Shown here: positions 8,823 to 22,153 of the stretch, piece after piece
Layout of the letters: every line of letters starts with the position of its first letter
How positions within the stretch are numbered: the stretch's first letter is position 1
Assembly: GCA_964057225.1 (NCBI GenBank)
Contig: OZ059896.1
Span: 5,270,001 to 5,334,000 of the forward strand
From: Auanema rhodensis
Taxonomy: Eukaryota > Nematoda > Chromadorea > Rhabditida > Rhabditidae
Length of the DNA stretch: 64,000 nt
Direction of reading: 5' to 3'
Notes under the pieces: generated by a model
Told to the model about the DNA's origin: nothing
The model's input: the letters and a program-made list of their open reading frames with translations, nothing else
Database searches by the model: none
Made by a program: the position numbers and the translations under genes

Positions 8823-10927
8823 AAATCTGATAACACAGATCGACGCAGCTTAAAAATCCGCATCGAATGCACTATACTACATTGAGAAAAGCTTAATACA
8901 AAAATTAGTTATGATCGTTTGAAAAATGATGCATTAGTGTATGTTGAGTTTCCATGTACACTCAACATTGCTTCCAAAAACATTTTGACAAAAATTTTCC
9001 CGAAAAATTTCAAAATAATTTCACAAAAAGTAGATGTTTTTAGATTCCTTTTTTCAAGACAAAGACGATGGACATTGTTATTCAACAAAAAAATTAATTC
9101 TTCACGGTGAAAATCGAGGATATAAGTGTGAACCTATATCAGTTGATATCTCGGTGCATTTTCAAGCTAGCGCAAATCTGATAACACAGATCGACGCAGC
9201 TTAAAAATCCACATCGAATGCACTATACTACATTGGGAAACACTCAATACAAAAATTAGTTATGATCGTTTGAAAAATGATGCATTAGTGTATGTTGAGT
9301 TTCCATGTACACTCAACATTGCTTCCAAAAACATTTTGACAAAAATTTTCCCGAAAAATTTCAAAATAATATCACAAAAAGTAGATGTTTTTAGATTCCT
9401 TTTTTCAAGACAAAGACGATGGACATTGTTATTCAACAAAAAAATTAATTCTTCACGGTGAAAATCGAGGATATAAGTGTGAACCTATATCAGTTGATAT
9501 CTCGGTGCATTTTCAAGCTAGCGCAAATCTGATAACACAGATCGACGCAGCTTAAAAATCCGCATCGAATGCACTATACTACATTAAGAAAAGCTTAATA
9601 CAAAAATTAGTTATGATCGTTTGAAAAATGATGCATTAGTGTATGTTGAGTTTCCATGTACACTCAACATTGCTTCCAAAAACATTTTGACAAAAATTTT
9701 CCCGAAAAATTTCAAAATAATTTCACAAAAAGTAGATGTTTTTAGATTCCTTTTTTCAAGACAAAGACGATGGACATTGTTATTCAACAAAAAAATTAAT
9801 TCTTCAGGGTGAAAATCGAGGATATAAGTGTGAACTTATATCAGTTGATATCTCGGTGCATTTTTAAGCTAGCGCAAATCTGATAACACAGATCGACGCA
9901 GCTTAAAAATCCGCATCGAATGCACTATACTACATTAAGAAAAGCTTAATACAAAAATTAGTTATGATCGTTTGAAAAATGATGCATTAGTGTATGTTGA
10001 GTTTCCATGTACACTCAACATTGCTTCCAAAAACATTTTGACAAAAATTTTCCCGAAAAATTTCAAAATAATTTCACAAAAAGTAGATGTTTTTAGATTC
10101 CTTTTTTCAAGACAAAGACGATGGACATTGTTATTCAACAAAAAAATTAATTCTTCACGGTGAAAATCGAGGATATAAGTGTGAACCTATATCAGTTGAT
10201 ATCTCGGTGCATTTTCAAGCTAGCGCAAATCTGATAACACAGATCGACGCAGCTTAAAAATCCGCATCGAATGCACTATACTACATTAAGAAAAGCTTAA
10301 TACAAAAATTAGTTATGATCGTTTGAAAAATGATGCATTAGTGTATGTTGAGTTTCCATGTACACTCAACATTGCTTCCAAAAACATTTTGACAAAAATT
10401 TTCCCGAAAAATTTCAAAATAATTTCACAAAAAGTAGATGTTTTTAGATTCCTTTTTTCAAGACAAAGACGATGGACATTGTTATTCAACAAAAAATTAA
10501 TTCTTCAGGGTGAAAATCGAGGATATAAGTGTGAACTTATATCAGTTGATATCTCGGTGCATTTTTAAGCTAGCGCAAATCTGATAACACAGAGCGACGC
10601 AGCTTAAAAATCCGCATCGAATGCACTATACTACATTAAGAAAAGCTTAATACAAAAATTAGTTATGATCGTTTGAAAAATGATGCATTAGTGTATGTTG
10701 AGTTTCCATGTACACTCAACATTGCTTCCAAAAACATTTTGACAAAAATTTTCCCGAAAAATTTCAAAATAATTTCACAAAAAGTAGATGTTTTTAGATT
10801 CCTTTTTTCAAGACAAAGACGATGGACATTGTTATTCAACAAAAAAATTAATTCTTCAGGGTGAAAATCGAGGATATAAGTGTGAACTTATATCAGTTGA
10901 TATCTCGGTGCATTTTCAAGCTAGTGC
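8823..10927 (+). repeat. Mixed monomers between 5-mer copies (6 copies)
   Basis: Six monomers without the gtttccc or 352-bp markers. The first has an intermediate head, 'attgagaaaagctt'. The fifth (10227-10576) is the first 350-bp monomer, with a 6-A run. The sixth carries a private T-to-G change at 10594. Confidence 0.8.
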
Positions 10928-12683
10928 AAATCTGATAACACAGATCGACGCAGCTTAAAATTCCGCATCGAATGCACTATACTACATTAAGAAAAGCTTA
11001 ATACAAAAATTAGTTATGATCGTTTGAAAAATGATGCATTAGTGTATGTTGAGTTTCCATGTACACTCAACATTGCTTCCAAAAACATTTTGACAAAAAT
11101 TTTCCCGAAAAATTTCAAAATAATTTCACAACAAGTAGATGTTTTTAGATTCCTTTTTTCAAGACAAAGACGATGGACATTGTTATTCAACAAAAAAAAT
11201 TAATTCTTCAGGGTGAAAATCGAGGATATAAGTGTGAACTTATATCAGTTGATATCTCGGTGCATTTTTAAGCTAGCGCAAATCTGATAACACAGATCGA
11301 CGCAGCTTAAAAATCCACATCGAATGCACTATACTACATTGGGAAACACTCAATACAAAAATTAGTTATGATCGTTTGAAAAATGATGCATTAGTGTATG
11401 TTGAGTTTCCATGTACACTCAACATTGCTTCCAAAAACATTTTGACAAAAAGTTTCCCGAAAAATTTCAAAATAATTTCACAAAAAGTAGATGTTTTTAG
11501 ATTCCTTTTTTCAAGACAAAGACGATGGACATTGTTATTCAACGAAAAAATTAATTCTTCAGGGTGAAAATCGAGGATATAAGTGTGAACTTATATCAGT
11601 TGATATCTCGGTGCATTTTTAAGCTAGCGCAAATCTGATAACACAGATCGACGCAGCTTAAAAATCCGCATCGAATGCACTATACTACATTAAGAAAAGC
11701 TTAATACAAAAATTAGTTATGATCGTTTGAAAAATGATGCATTAGTGTATGTTGAGTTTCCATGTACACTCAACATTGCTTCCAAAAACATTTTGACAAA
11801 AATTTTCCCGAAAAATTTCAAAATAATTTCACAAAAAGTAGATGTTTTTAGATTCCTTTTTTCAAGACAAAGACGATGGACATTGTTATTCAACAAAAAA
11901 ATTAATTCTTCACGGTGAAAATCGAGGATATAAGTGTGAACCTATATCAGTTGATATCTCGGTGCATTTTCAAGCTAGCGCAAATCTGATAACACAGATC
12001 GACGCAGCTTAAAAATCCGCATCGAATGCACTATACTACATTAAGAAAAGCTTAATACAAAAATTAGTTATGATCGTTTGAAAAATGATGCATTAGTGTA
12101 TGTTGAGTTTCCATGTACACTCAACATTGCTTCCAAAAACATTTTGACAAAAATTTTCCCGAAAAATTTCAAAATAATTTCACAAAAAGTAGATGTTTTT
12201 AGATTCCTTTTTTCAAGACAAAGACGATGGACATTGTTATTCAACAAAAAAATTAATTCTTCAGGGTGAAAATCGAGGATATAAGTGTGAACTTATATCA
12301 GTTGATATCTCGGTGCATTTTTAAGCTAGCGCAAATCTGATAACACAGATCGACGCAGCTTAAAAATCCACATCGAATGCACTATACTACATTGGGAAAC
12401 ACTCAATACAAAAATTAGTTATGATCGTTTGAAAAATGATGCATTAGTGTATGTTGAGTTTCCATGTACACTCAACATTGCTTCCAAAAACATTTTGACA
12501 AAAATTTTCCCGAAAAATTTCAAAATAATTTCACAAAAAGTAGATGTTTTTAGATTCCTTTTTTCAAGACAAAGACGATGGACATTGTTATTCAACAAAA
12601 AAATTAATTCTTCACGGTGAAAATCGAGGATATAAGTGTGAACCTATATCAGTTGATATCTCGGTGCATTTTCAAGCTAGCGC
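10928..12683 (+). repeat. 5-mer HOR, copy 3 (1756 bp), displaced
   Basis: Same marker order as 5311-7066: a 352-bp 'cacaacaag' monomer (10928-11279), a gtttccc monomer (11280), then cacgg, caggg and tgggaaacactc types. The preceding junction shares a rare 'gctagtgc' variant with the junction before copy 1 (5308), which supports common descent. It lies 5617 bp from copy 1 and is separated from copy 2 by 8823-10927. Confidence 0.85.
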
Positions 12684-14437
12684 AAATCTGATAACACAGA
12701 TCGACGCAGCTTAAAAATCCGCATCGAATGCACTATACTACATTAAGAAAAGCTTAATACAAAAATTAGTTATGATCGTTTGAAAAATGATGCATTAGTG
12801 TATGTTGAGTTTCCATGTACACTCAACATTGCTTCCAAAAACATTTTGACAAAAATTTTCCCGAAAAATATCAAAATAATTTCACAAAAAGTAGATGTTT
12901 TTAGATTCCTTTTTTTAAGACAAAGACGATGGACATTGTTATTCAACAAAAAAATTAATTCTTCACGGTGAAAATCGAGGATATAAGTGTGAACCTATAT
13001 CAGTTGATATCTCGGTGCATTTTCAAGCTAGCGCAAATCTGATAACACAGATCGACGCAGCTTAAAAATCCACATCAAATGCACTATACTACATTGGGAA
13101 ACACTCAATACAAAAATTAGTTATGATCGTTTGAAAAATGATGCATTAGTGTATGTTGAGTTTCCATGTACACTCAACATTGCTTCCAAAAACATTTTGA
13201 CAAAAATTTTCCCGAAAAATTTCAAAATAATTTCACAAAAAGTAGATGTTTTTAGATTCCTTTTTTCAAGACAAAGACGATGGACATTGTTATTCAACAA
13301 AAAAATTAATTCTTCACGGTGAAAATCGAGGATATAAGTGTGAACCTATATCAGTTGATATCTCGGTGCATTTTCAAGCTAGCGCAAATCTGATAACACA
13401 GATCGACGCAGCTTAAAAATCCGCATCGAATGCACTATACTACATTAAGAAAAGCTTAATACAAAAATTAGTTATGATCGTTTGAAAAATGATGCATTAG
13501 TGTATATTGAGTTTCCATGTACACTCAACATTGCTTCCAAAAACATTTTGACAAAAATTTTCCCGAAAAATTTCAAAATAATTTCACAAAAAGTAGATGT
13601 TTTTAGATTCCTTTTTTCAAGACAAAGACGATGGACATTGTTATTCAACAAAAAAATTAATTCTTCAGGGTGAAAATCGAGGATATAAGTGTGAACTTAT
13701 ATCAGTTGATATCTCGGTGCATTTTTAAGCTAGCGCAAATCTGATAACACAGATCGACGCAGCTTAAAAATCCGCATCGAATGCACTATACTACATTAAG
13801 AAAAGCTTAATACAAAAATTAGTTATGATCGTTTGAAAAATGATGCATTAGTGTATGTTGAGTTTCCATGTACACTCAACATTGCTTCCAAAAACATTTT
13901 GACAAAAATTTTCCCGAAAAATTTCAAAATAATTTCACAAAAAGTAGATGTTTTTAGATTCCTTTTTTCAAGACAAAGACGATGGACATTGTTATTCAAC
14001 AAAAAAATTAATTCTTCACGGTGAAAATCGAGGATATAAGTGTGAACCTATATCAGTTGATATCTCGGTGCATTTTCAAGCTAGCGCAAATCTGATAACA
14101 CAGATCGACGCAGCTTAAAAATCCGCATCGAATGCACTATACTACATTAAGAAAAGCTTAATACAAAAATTAGTTATGATCGTTTGAAAAATGATGCATT
14201 AGTGTATGTTGAGTTTCCATGTACACTCAACATTGCTTCCAAAAACATTTTGACAAAAATTTTCCCGAAAAATTTCAAAATAATTTCACAAAAAGTAGAT
14301 GTTTTTAGATTCCTTTTTTCAAGACAAAGACGATGGACATTGTTATTCAACAAAAAATTAATTCTTCAGGGTGAAAATCGAGGATATAAGTGTGAACTTA
14401 TATCAGTTGATATCTCGGTGCATTTTTAAGCTAGCGC
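11631..14437 (+). repeat. 8-mer HOR, copy A (2807 bp)
   Basis: Eight monomers that repeat in the same order in 14438-17244. Markers shared with copy B are 'aaaatatcaaaat' plus 'tttttttaagac' in the fourth, the unusual 'ccacatcaaatgc' in the fifth, 'gtatattgag' in the sixth, and a 350-bp monomer at the end (14088-14437). It overlaps the last three monomers of 5-mer copy 3. Confidence 0.9.
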
Positions 14438-17244
14438 AAATCTGATAACACAGATCGACGCAGCTTAAAAATCCGCATCGAATGCACTATACTACATTAA
14501 GAAAAGCTTAATACAAAAATTAGTTATGATCGTTTGAAAAATGATGCATTAGTGTATGTTGAGTTTCCATGTACACTCAACATTGCTTCCAAAAACATTT
14601 TGACAAAAATTTTCCCGAAAAATTTCAAAATAATTTCACAAAAAGTAGATGTTTTTAGATTCCTTTTTTCAAGACAAAGACGATGGACATTGTTATTCAA
14701 CAAAAAAATTAATTCTTCACGGTGAAAATCGAGGATATAAGTGTGAACCTATATCAGTTGATATCTCGGTGCATTTTCAAGCTAGCGCAAATCTGATAAC
14801 ACAGATCGACGCAGCTTAAAAATCCGCATCGAATGCACTATACTACATTAAGAAAAGCTTAATACAAAAATTAGTTATGATCGTTTGAAAAATGATGCAT
14901 TAGTGTATGTTGAGTTTCCATGTACACTCAACATTGCTTCCAAAAACATTTTGACAAAAATTTTCCCGAAAAATTTCAAAATAATTTCACAAAAAGTAGA
15001 TGTTTTTAGATTCCTTTTTTCAAGACAAAGACGATGGACATTGTTATTCAACAAAAAAATTAATTCTTCAGGGTGAAAATCGAGGATATAAGTGTGAACT
15101 TATATCAGTTGATATCTCGGTGCATTTTTAAGCTAGCGCAAATCTGATAACACAGATCGACGCAGCTTAAAAATCCACATCGAATGCACTATACTACATT
15201 GGGAAACACTCAATACAAAAATTAGTTATGATCGTTTGAAAAATGATGCATTAGTGTATGTTGAGTTTCCATGTACACTCAACATTGCTTCCAAAAACAT
15301 TTTGACAAAAATTTTCCCGAAAAATTTCAAAATAATTTCACAAAAAGTAGATGTTTTTAGATTCCTTTTTTCAAGACAAAGACGATGGACATTGTTATTC
15401 AACAAAAAAATTAATTCTTCACGGTGAAAATCGAGGATATAAGTGTGAACCTATATCAGTTGATATCTCGGTGCATTTTCAAGCTAGCGCAAATCTGATA
15501 ACACAGATCGACGCAGCTTAAAAATCCGCATCGAATGCACTATACTACATTAAGAAAAGCTTAATACAAAAATTAGTTATGATCGTTTGAAAAATGATGC
15601 ATTAGTGTATGTTGAGTTTCCATGTACACTCAACATTGCTTCCAAAAACATTTTGACAAAAATTTTCCCGAAAAATATCAAAATAATTTCACAAAAAGTA
15701 GATGTTTTTAGATTCCTTTTTTTAAGACAAAGACGATGGACATTGTTATTCAACAAAAAAATTAATTCTTCACGGTGAAAATCGAGGATATAAGTGTGAA
15801 CCTATATCAGTTGATATCTCGGTGCATTTTCAAGCTAGCGCAAATCTGATAACACAGATCGACGCAGCTTAAAAATCCACATCAAATGCACTATACTACA
15901 TTGGGAAACACTCAATACAAAAATTAGTTATGATCGTTTGAAAAATGATGCATTAGTGTATGTTGAGTTTCCATGTACACTCAACATTGCTTCCAAAAAC
16001 ATTTTGACAAAAATTTTCCCGAAAAATTTCAAAATAATTTCACAAAAAGTAGATGTTTTTAGATTCCTTTTTTCAAGACAAAGACGATGGACATTGTTAT
16101 TCAACAAAAAAATTAATTCTTCACGGTGAAAATCGAGGATATAAGTGTGAACCTATATCAGTTGATATCTCGGTGCATTTTCAAGCTAGCGCAAATCTGA
16201 TAACACAGATCGACGCAGCTTAAAAATCCGCATCGAATGCACTATACTACATTAAGAAAAGCTTAATACAAAAATTAGTTATGATCGTTTGAAAAATGAT
16301 GCATTAGTGTATATTGAGTTTCCATGTACACTCAACATTGCTTCCAAAAACATTTTGACAAAAATTTTCCCGAAAAATTTCAAAATAATTTCACAAAAAG
16401 TAGATGTTTTTAGATTCCTTTTTTCAAGACAAAGACGATGGACATTGTTATTCAACAAAAAAATTAATTCTTCAGGGTGAAAATCGAGGATATAAGTGTG
16501 AACTTATATCAGTTGATATCTCGGTGCATTTTTAAGCTAGCGCAAATCTGATAACACAGATCGACGCAGCTTAAAAATCCGCATCGAATGCACTATACTA
16601 CATTAAGAAAAGCTTAATACAAAAATTAGTTATGATCGTTTGAAAAATGATGCATTAGTGTATGTTGAGTTTCCATGTACACTCAACATTGCTTCCAAAA
16701 ACATTTTGACAAAAATTTTCCCGAAAAATTTCAAAATAATTTCACAAAAAGTAGATGTTTTTAGATTCCTTTTTTCAAGACAAAGACGATGGACATTGTT
16801 ATTCAACAAAAAAATTAATTCTTCACGGTGAAAATCGAGGATATAAGTGTGAACCTATATCAGTTGATATCTCGGTGCATTTTCAAGCTAGCGCAAATCT
16901 GATAACACAGATCGACGCAGCTTAAAAATCCGCATCGAATGCACTATACTACATTAAGAAAAGCTTAATACAAAAATTAGTTATGATCGTTTGAAAAATG
17001 ATGCATTAGTGTATGTTGAGTTTCCATGTACACTCAACATTGCTTCCAAAAACATTTTGACAAAAATTTTCCCGAAAAATTTCAAAATAATTTCACAAAA
17101 AGTAGATGTTTTTAGATTCCTTTTTTCAAGACAAAGACGATGGACATTGTTATTCAACAAAAAATTAATTCTTCAGGGTGAAAATCGAGGATATAAGTGT
17201 GAACTTATATCAGTTGATATCTCGGTGCATTTTTAAGCTAGCGC
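14438..17244 (+). repeat. 8-mer HOR, copy B (2807 bp)
   Basis: Tandem copy of 11631-14437 at an offset of 2807 bp. It contains the same private variants (monomer 15491: aaaatatcaaaat and tttttttaagac; 15842: ccacatcaaatgc; 16193: gtatattgag) and ends in a 350-bp monomer (16895-17244). That monomer is also the first member of the following tetramer HOR. Confidence 0.9.
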
Positions 17245-20200
17245 AAATCTGATAACACAGATCGACGCAGCTTAAAAATCCGCATCGAATGCACTATACT
17301 ACATTAAGAAAAGCTTAATACAAAAATTAGTTATGATCGTTTGAAAAATGATGCATTAGTGTATGTTGAGTTTCCATGTACACTCAACATTGCTTCCAAA
17401 AACATTTTGACAAAAATTTTCCCGAAAAATTTCAAAATAATTTCACAAAAAGTAGATGTTTTTAGATTCCTTTTTTCAAGACAAAGACGATGGACATTGT
17501 TATTCAACAAAAAATTAATTCTTCAGGGTGAAAATCGAGGATATAAGTGTGAACTTATATCAGTTGATATCTCGGTGCATTTTTAAGCTAGCGCAAATCT
17601 GATAACACAGATCGACGCAGCTTAAAAATCCGCATCGAATGCACTATACTACATTAAGAAAAGCTTAATACAAAAATTAGTTATGATCGTTTGAAAAATG
17701 ATGCATTAGTGTATGTTGAGTTTCCATGTACACTCAACATTGCTTCCAAAAACATTTTGACAAAAATTTTCCCGAAAAATTTCAAAATAATTTCACAAAA
17801 AGTAGATGTTTTTAGATTCCTTTTTTCAAGACAAAGACGATGGACATTGTTATTCAACAAAAAAATTAATTCTTCACGGTGAAAATCGAGGATATAAGTG
17901 TGAACCTATATCAGTTGATATCTCGGTGCATTTTCAAGCTAGCGCAAATCTGATAACACAGATCGACGCAGCTTAAAAATCCGCATCGAATGCACTATAC
18001 TACATTAAGAAAAGCTTAATACAAAAATTAGTTATGATCGTTTGAAAAATGATGCATTAGTGTATGTTGAGTTTCCATGTACACTCAACATTGCTTCCAA
18101 AAACATTTTGACAAAAATTTTCCCGAAAAATTTCAAAATAATTTCACAAAAAGTAGATGTTTTTAGATTCCTTTTTTCAAGACAAAGACGATGGACATTG
18201 TTATTCAACAAAAAAATTAATTCTTCACGGTGAAAATCGAGGATATAAGTGTGAACCTATATCAGTTGATATCTCGGTGCATTTTCAAGCTAGCGCAAAT
18301 CTGATAACACAGATCGACGCAGCTTAAAAATCCGCATCGAATGCACTATACTACATTAAGAAAAGCTTAATACAAAAATTAGTTATGATCGTTTGAAAAA
18401 TGATGCATTAGTGTATGTTGAGTTTCCATGTACACTCAACATTGCTTCCAAAAACATTTTGACAAAAATTTTCCCGAAAAATTTCAAAATAATTTCACAA
18501 AAAGTAGATGTTTTTAGATTCCTTTTTTCAAGACAAAGACGATGGACATTGTTATTCAACAAAAAATTAATTCTTCAGGGTGAAAATCGAGGATATAAGT
18601 GTGAACTTATATCAGTTGATATCTCGGTGCATTTTTAAGCTAGCGCAAATCTGATAACACAGATCGACGCAGCTTAAAAATCCGCATCGAATGCACTATA
18701 CTACATTAAGAAAAGCTTAATACAAAAATTAGTTATGATCGTTTGAAAAATGATGCATTAGTGTATGTTGAGTTTCCATGTACACTCAACATTGCTTCCA
18801 AAAACATTTTGACAAAAATTTTCCCGAAAAATTTCAAAATAATTTCACAAAAAGTAGATGTTTTTAGATTCCTTTTTTCAAGACAAAGACGATGGACATT
18901 GTTATTCAACAAAAAATTAATTCTTCAGGGTGAAAATCGAGGATATAAGTGTGAACTTATATCAGTTGATATCTCGGTGCATTTTTAAGCTAGCGCAAAT
19001 CTGATAACACAGATCGACGCAGCTTAAAAATCCGCATCGAATGCACTATACTACATTAAGAAAAGCTTAATACAAAAATTAGTTATGATCGTTTGAAAAA
19101 TGATGCATTAGTGTATGTTGAGTTTCCATGTACACTCAACATTGCTTCCAAAAACATTTTGACAAAAATTTTCCCGAAAAATTTCAAAATAATTTCACAA
19201 AAAGTAGATGTTTTTAGATTCCTTTTTTCAAGACAAAGACGATGGACATTGTTATTCAACAAAAAAATTAATTCTTCACGGTGAAAATCGAGGATATAAG
19301 TGTGAACCTATATCAGTTGATATCTCGGTGCATTTTCAAGCTAGCGCAAATCTGATAACACAGATCGACGCAGCTTAAAAATCCGCATCGAATGCACTAT
19401 ACTACATTAAGAAAAGCTTAATACAAAAATTAGTTATGATCGTTTGAAAAATGATGCATTAGTGTATGTTGAGTTTCCATGTACACTCAACATTGCTTCC
19501 AAAAACATTTTGACAAAAATTTTCCCGAAAAATTTCAAAATAATTTCACAAAAAGTAGATGTTTTTAGATTCCTTTTTTCAAGACAAAGACGATGGACAT
19601 TGTTATTCAACAAAAAAATTAATTCTTCACGGTGAAAATCGAGGATATAAGTGTGAACCTATATCAGTTGATATCTCGGTGCATTTTCAAGCTAGCGCAA
19701 ATCTGATAACACAGATCGACGCAGCTTAAAAATCCGCATCGAATGCACTATACTACATTAAGAAAAGCTTAATACAAAAATTAGTTATGATCGTTTGAAA
19801 AATGATGCATTAGTGTATGTTGAGTTTCCATGTACACTCAACATTGCTTCCAAAAACATTTTGACAAAAATTTTCCCGAAAAATTTCAAAATAATTTCAC
19901 AAAAAGTAGATGTTTTTAGATTCCTTTTTTCAAGACAAAGACGATGGACATTGTTATTCAACAAAAAATTAATTCTTCAGGGTGAAAATCGAGGATATAA
20001 GTGTGAACTTATATCAGTTGATATCTCGGTGCATTTTTAAGCTAGCGCAAATCTGATAACACAGATCGACGCAGCTTAAAAATCCGCATCGAATGCACTA
20101 TACTACATTAAGAAAAGCTTAATACAAAAATTAGTTATGATCGTTTGAAAAATGATGCATTAGTGTATGTTGAGTTTCCATGTACACTCAACATTGCTTC

Positions 20201-20749
20201 CAAAAACATTTTGACAAAAATTTTCCCGAAAAATTTCAAAATAATTTCACAAAAAGTAGATGTTTTTAGATTCCTTTTTTCAAGACAAAGACGATGGACA
20301 TTGTTATTCAACAAAAAATTAATTCTTCAGGGTGAAAATCGAGGATATAAGTGTGAACTTATATCAGTTGATATCTCGGTGCATTTTTAAGCTAGCGCAA
20401 ATCTGATAACACAGATCGACGCAGCTTAAAAATCCGCATCGAATGCACTATACTACATTAAGAAAAGCTTAATACAAAAATTAGTTATGATCGTTTGAAA
20501 AATGATGCATTAGTGTATGTTGAGTTTCCATGTACACTCAACATTGCTTCCAAAAACATTTTGACAAAAATTTTCCCGAAAAATTTCAAAATAATTTCAC
20601 AAAAAGTAGATGTTTTTAGATTCCTTTTTTCAAGACAAAGACGATGGACATTGTTATTCAACAAAAAAATTAATTCTTCACGGTGAAAATCGAGGATATA
20701 AGTGTGAACCTATATCAGTTGATATCTCGGTGCATTTTCAAGCTAGCGC
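16895..20749 (+). repeat. Tetramer HOR of 1402 bp, 2 full copies plus 3 monomers
   Basis: Unit = two 350-bp caggg monomers followed by two 351-bp cacgg monomers. The 350-bp monomers lie at 16895, 17245, 18297, 18647, 19699 and 20049, exactly 1402 bp apart pair to pair. The third round keeps three monomers; its fourth (20750) is a different class. The phase-locked recurrence of the one-base-shorter A-run argues that this length variant is a real inherited marker. Confidence 0.9.
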
Positions 20750-22153
20750 AAATCTGATAACACAGATCGACGCAGCTTAAAAATCCGCATCGAATGCACT
20801 ATACTACATTAAGAAAAGCTTAATACAAAAATTAGTTATGATCGTTTGAAAAATGATGCATTAGTGTATGTTGAGTTTCCATGTACACTCAACATTGCTT
20901 CCAAAAACATTTTGACAAAAATTTTCCCGAAAAATTTCAAAATAATTTCACAAAAAGTAGATGTTTTTAGATTCCTTTTTTCAAGACAAAGACGATGGAC
21001 ATTGTTATTCAACAAAAAAATTAATTCTTCAGGGTGAAAATCGAGGATATAAGTGTGAACTTATATCAGTTGATATCTCGGTGCATTTTTAAGCTAGCGC
21101 AAATCTGATAACACAGATCGACGCAGCTTAAAAATCCGCATCGAATGCACTATACTACATTAAGAAAAGCTTAATACAAAAATTAGTTATGATCGTTTGA
21201 AAAATGATGCATTAGTGTATGTTGAGTTTCCATGTACACTCAACATTGCTTCCAAAAACATTTTGACAAAAATTTTCCCGAAAAATTTCAAAATAATTTC
21301 ACAAAAAGTAGATGTTTTTAGATTTCTTTTTTCAAGACAAAGACGATGGACATTGTTATTCAACAAAAAAATTAATTCTTCAGGGTGAAAATCGAGGATA
21401 TAAGTGTGAACTTATATCAGTTGATATCTCGGTGCATTTTTAAGCTAGCGCAAATCTGATAACACAGATCGACGCAGCTTAAAAATCCACATCGAATGCA
21501 CTATACTACATTGGGAAACACTCAATACAAACATTAGTTATGATCGTTTGAAAAATGATGCATTAGTGTATGTTGAGTTTCCATGTACACTCAACATTGC
21601 TTCCAAAAACATTTTGACAAAAATTTTCCCGAAAAATTTCAAAATAATTTCACAAAAAGTAGATGTTTTTAGATTCCTTTTTTCAAGACAAAGACGATGG
21701 ACATTGTTATTCAACAAAAAAATTAATTCTTCAGGGTGAAAATCGAGGATATAAGTGTGAACCTATATCAGTTGATATCTCGGTGCATTTTCAAGCTAGC
21801 GCAAATCTGATAACACAGATCGACGCAGCTTAAAAATCCGCATCGAATGCACTATACTACATGAAGAAACGCTCAATACAAAAATTAGTTATGATCGTTT
21901 GAAAAATGATGCATTAGTGTATGTTGAGTTTCCATGTACACTCAACAATGCTTCCAAAAACATTTTGACAAAAATTTTCCCGAAAAATTTCAAAATAATT
22001 TCACAAAAAGTAGATGTTTTTAGATTCCTTTTTTCAAGACAAAGACGATGGACAATGTTATTCAACGAAAAAATTAATTCTTCACGGTGAAAATCGAGGA
22101 TATAAGTGTGAACCTATATCAGTTGATATCTCGGTGCATTTTCAAGCTAGCGC
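20750..22153 (+). repeat. 4-monomer block, copy 1
   Basis: Ordered markers: a caggg monomer; one with 'agatttctttttt'; a tgggaaacactc monomer with 'caaacattag'; then the first monomer with aacaAtgc, 'gacaatgtt' and 'caacgaaaa'. The same order recurs at 25312-26715 and, with a tggaaaacactc head, at 41107-42510. From here to the window end, aacaAtgc monomers are common; none is seen before 21.8 kb. Confidence 0.82.
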
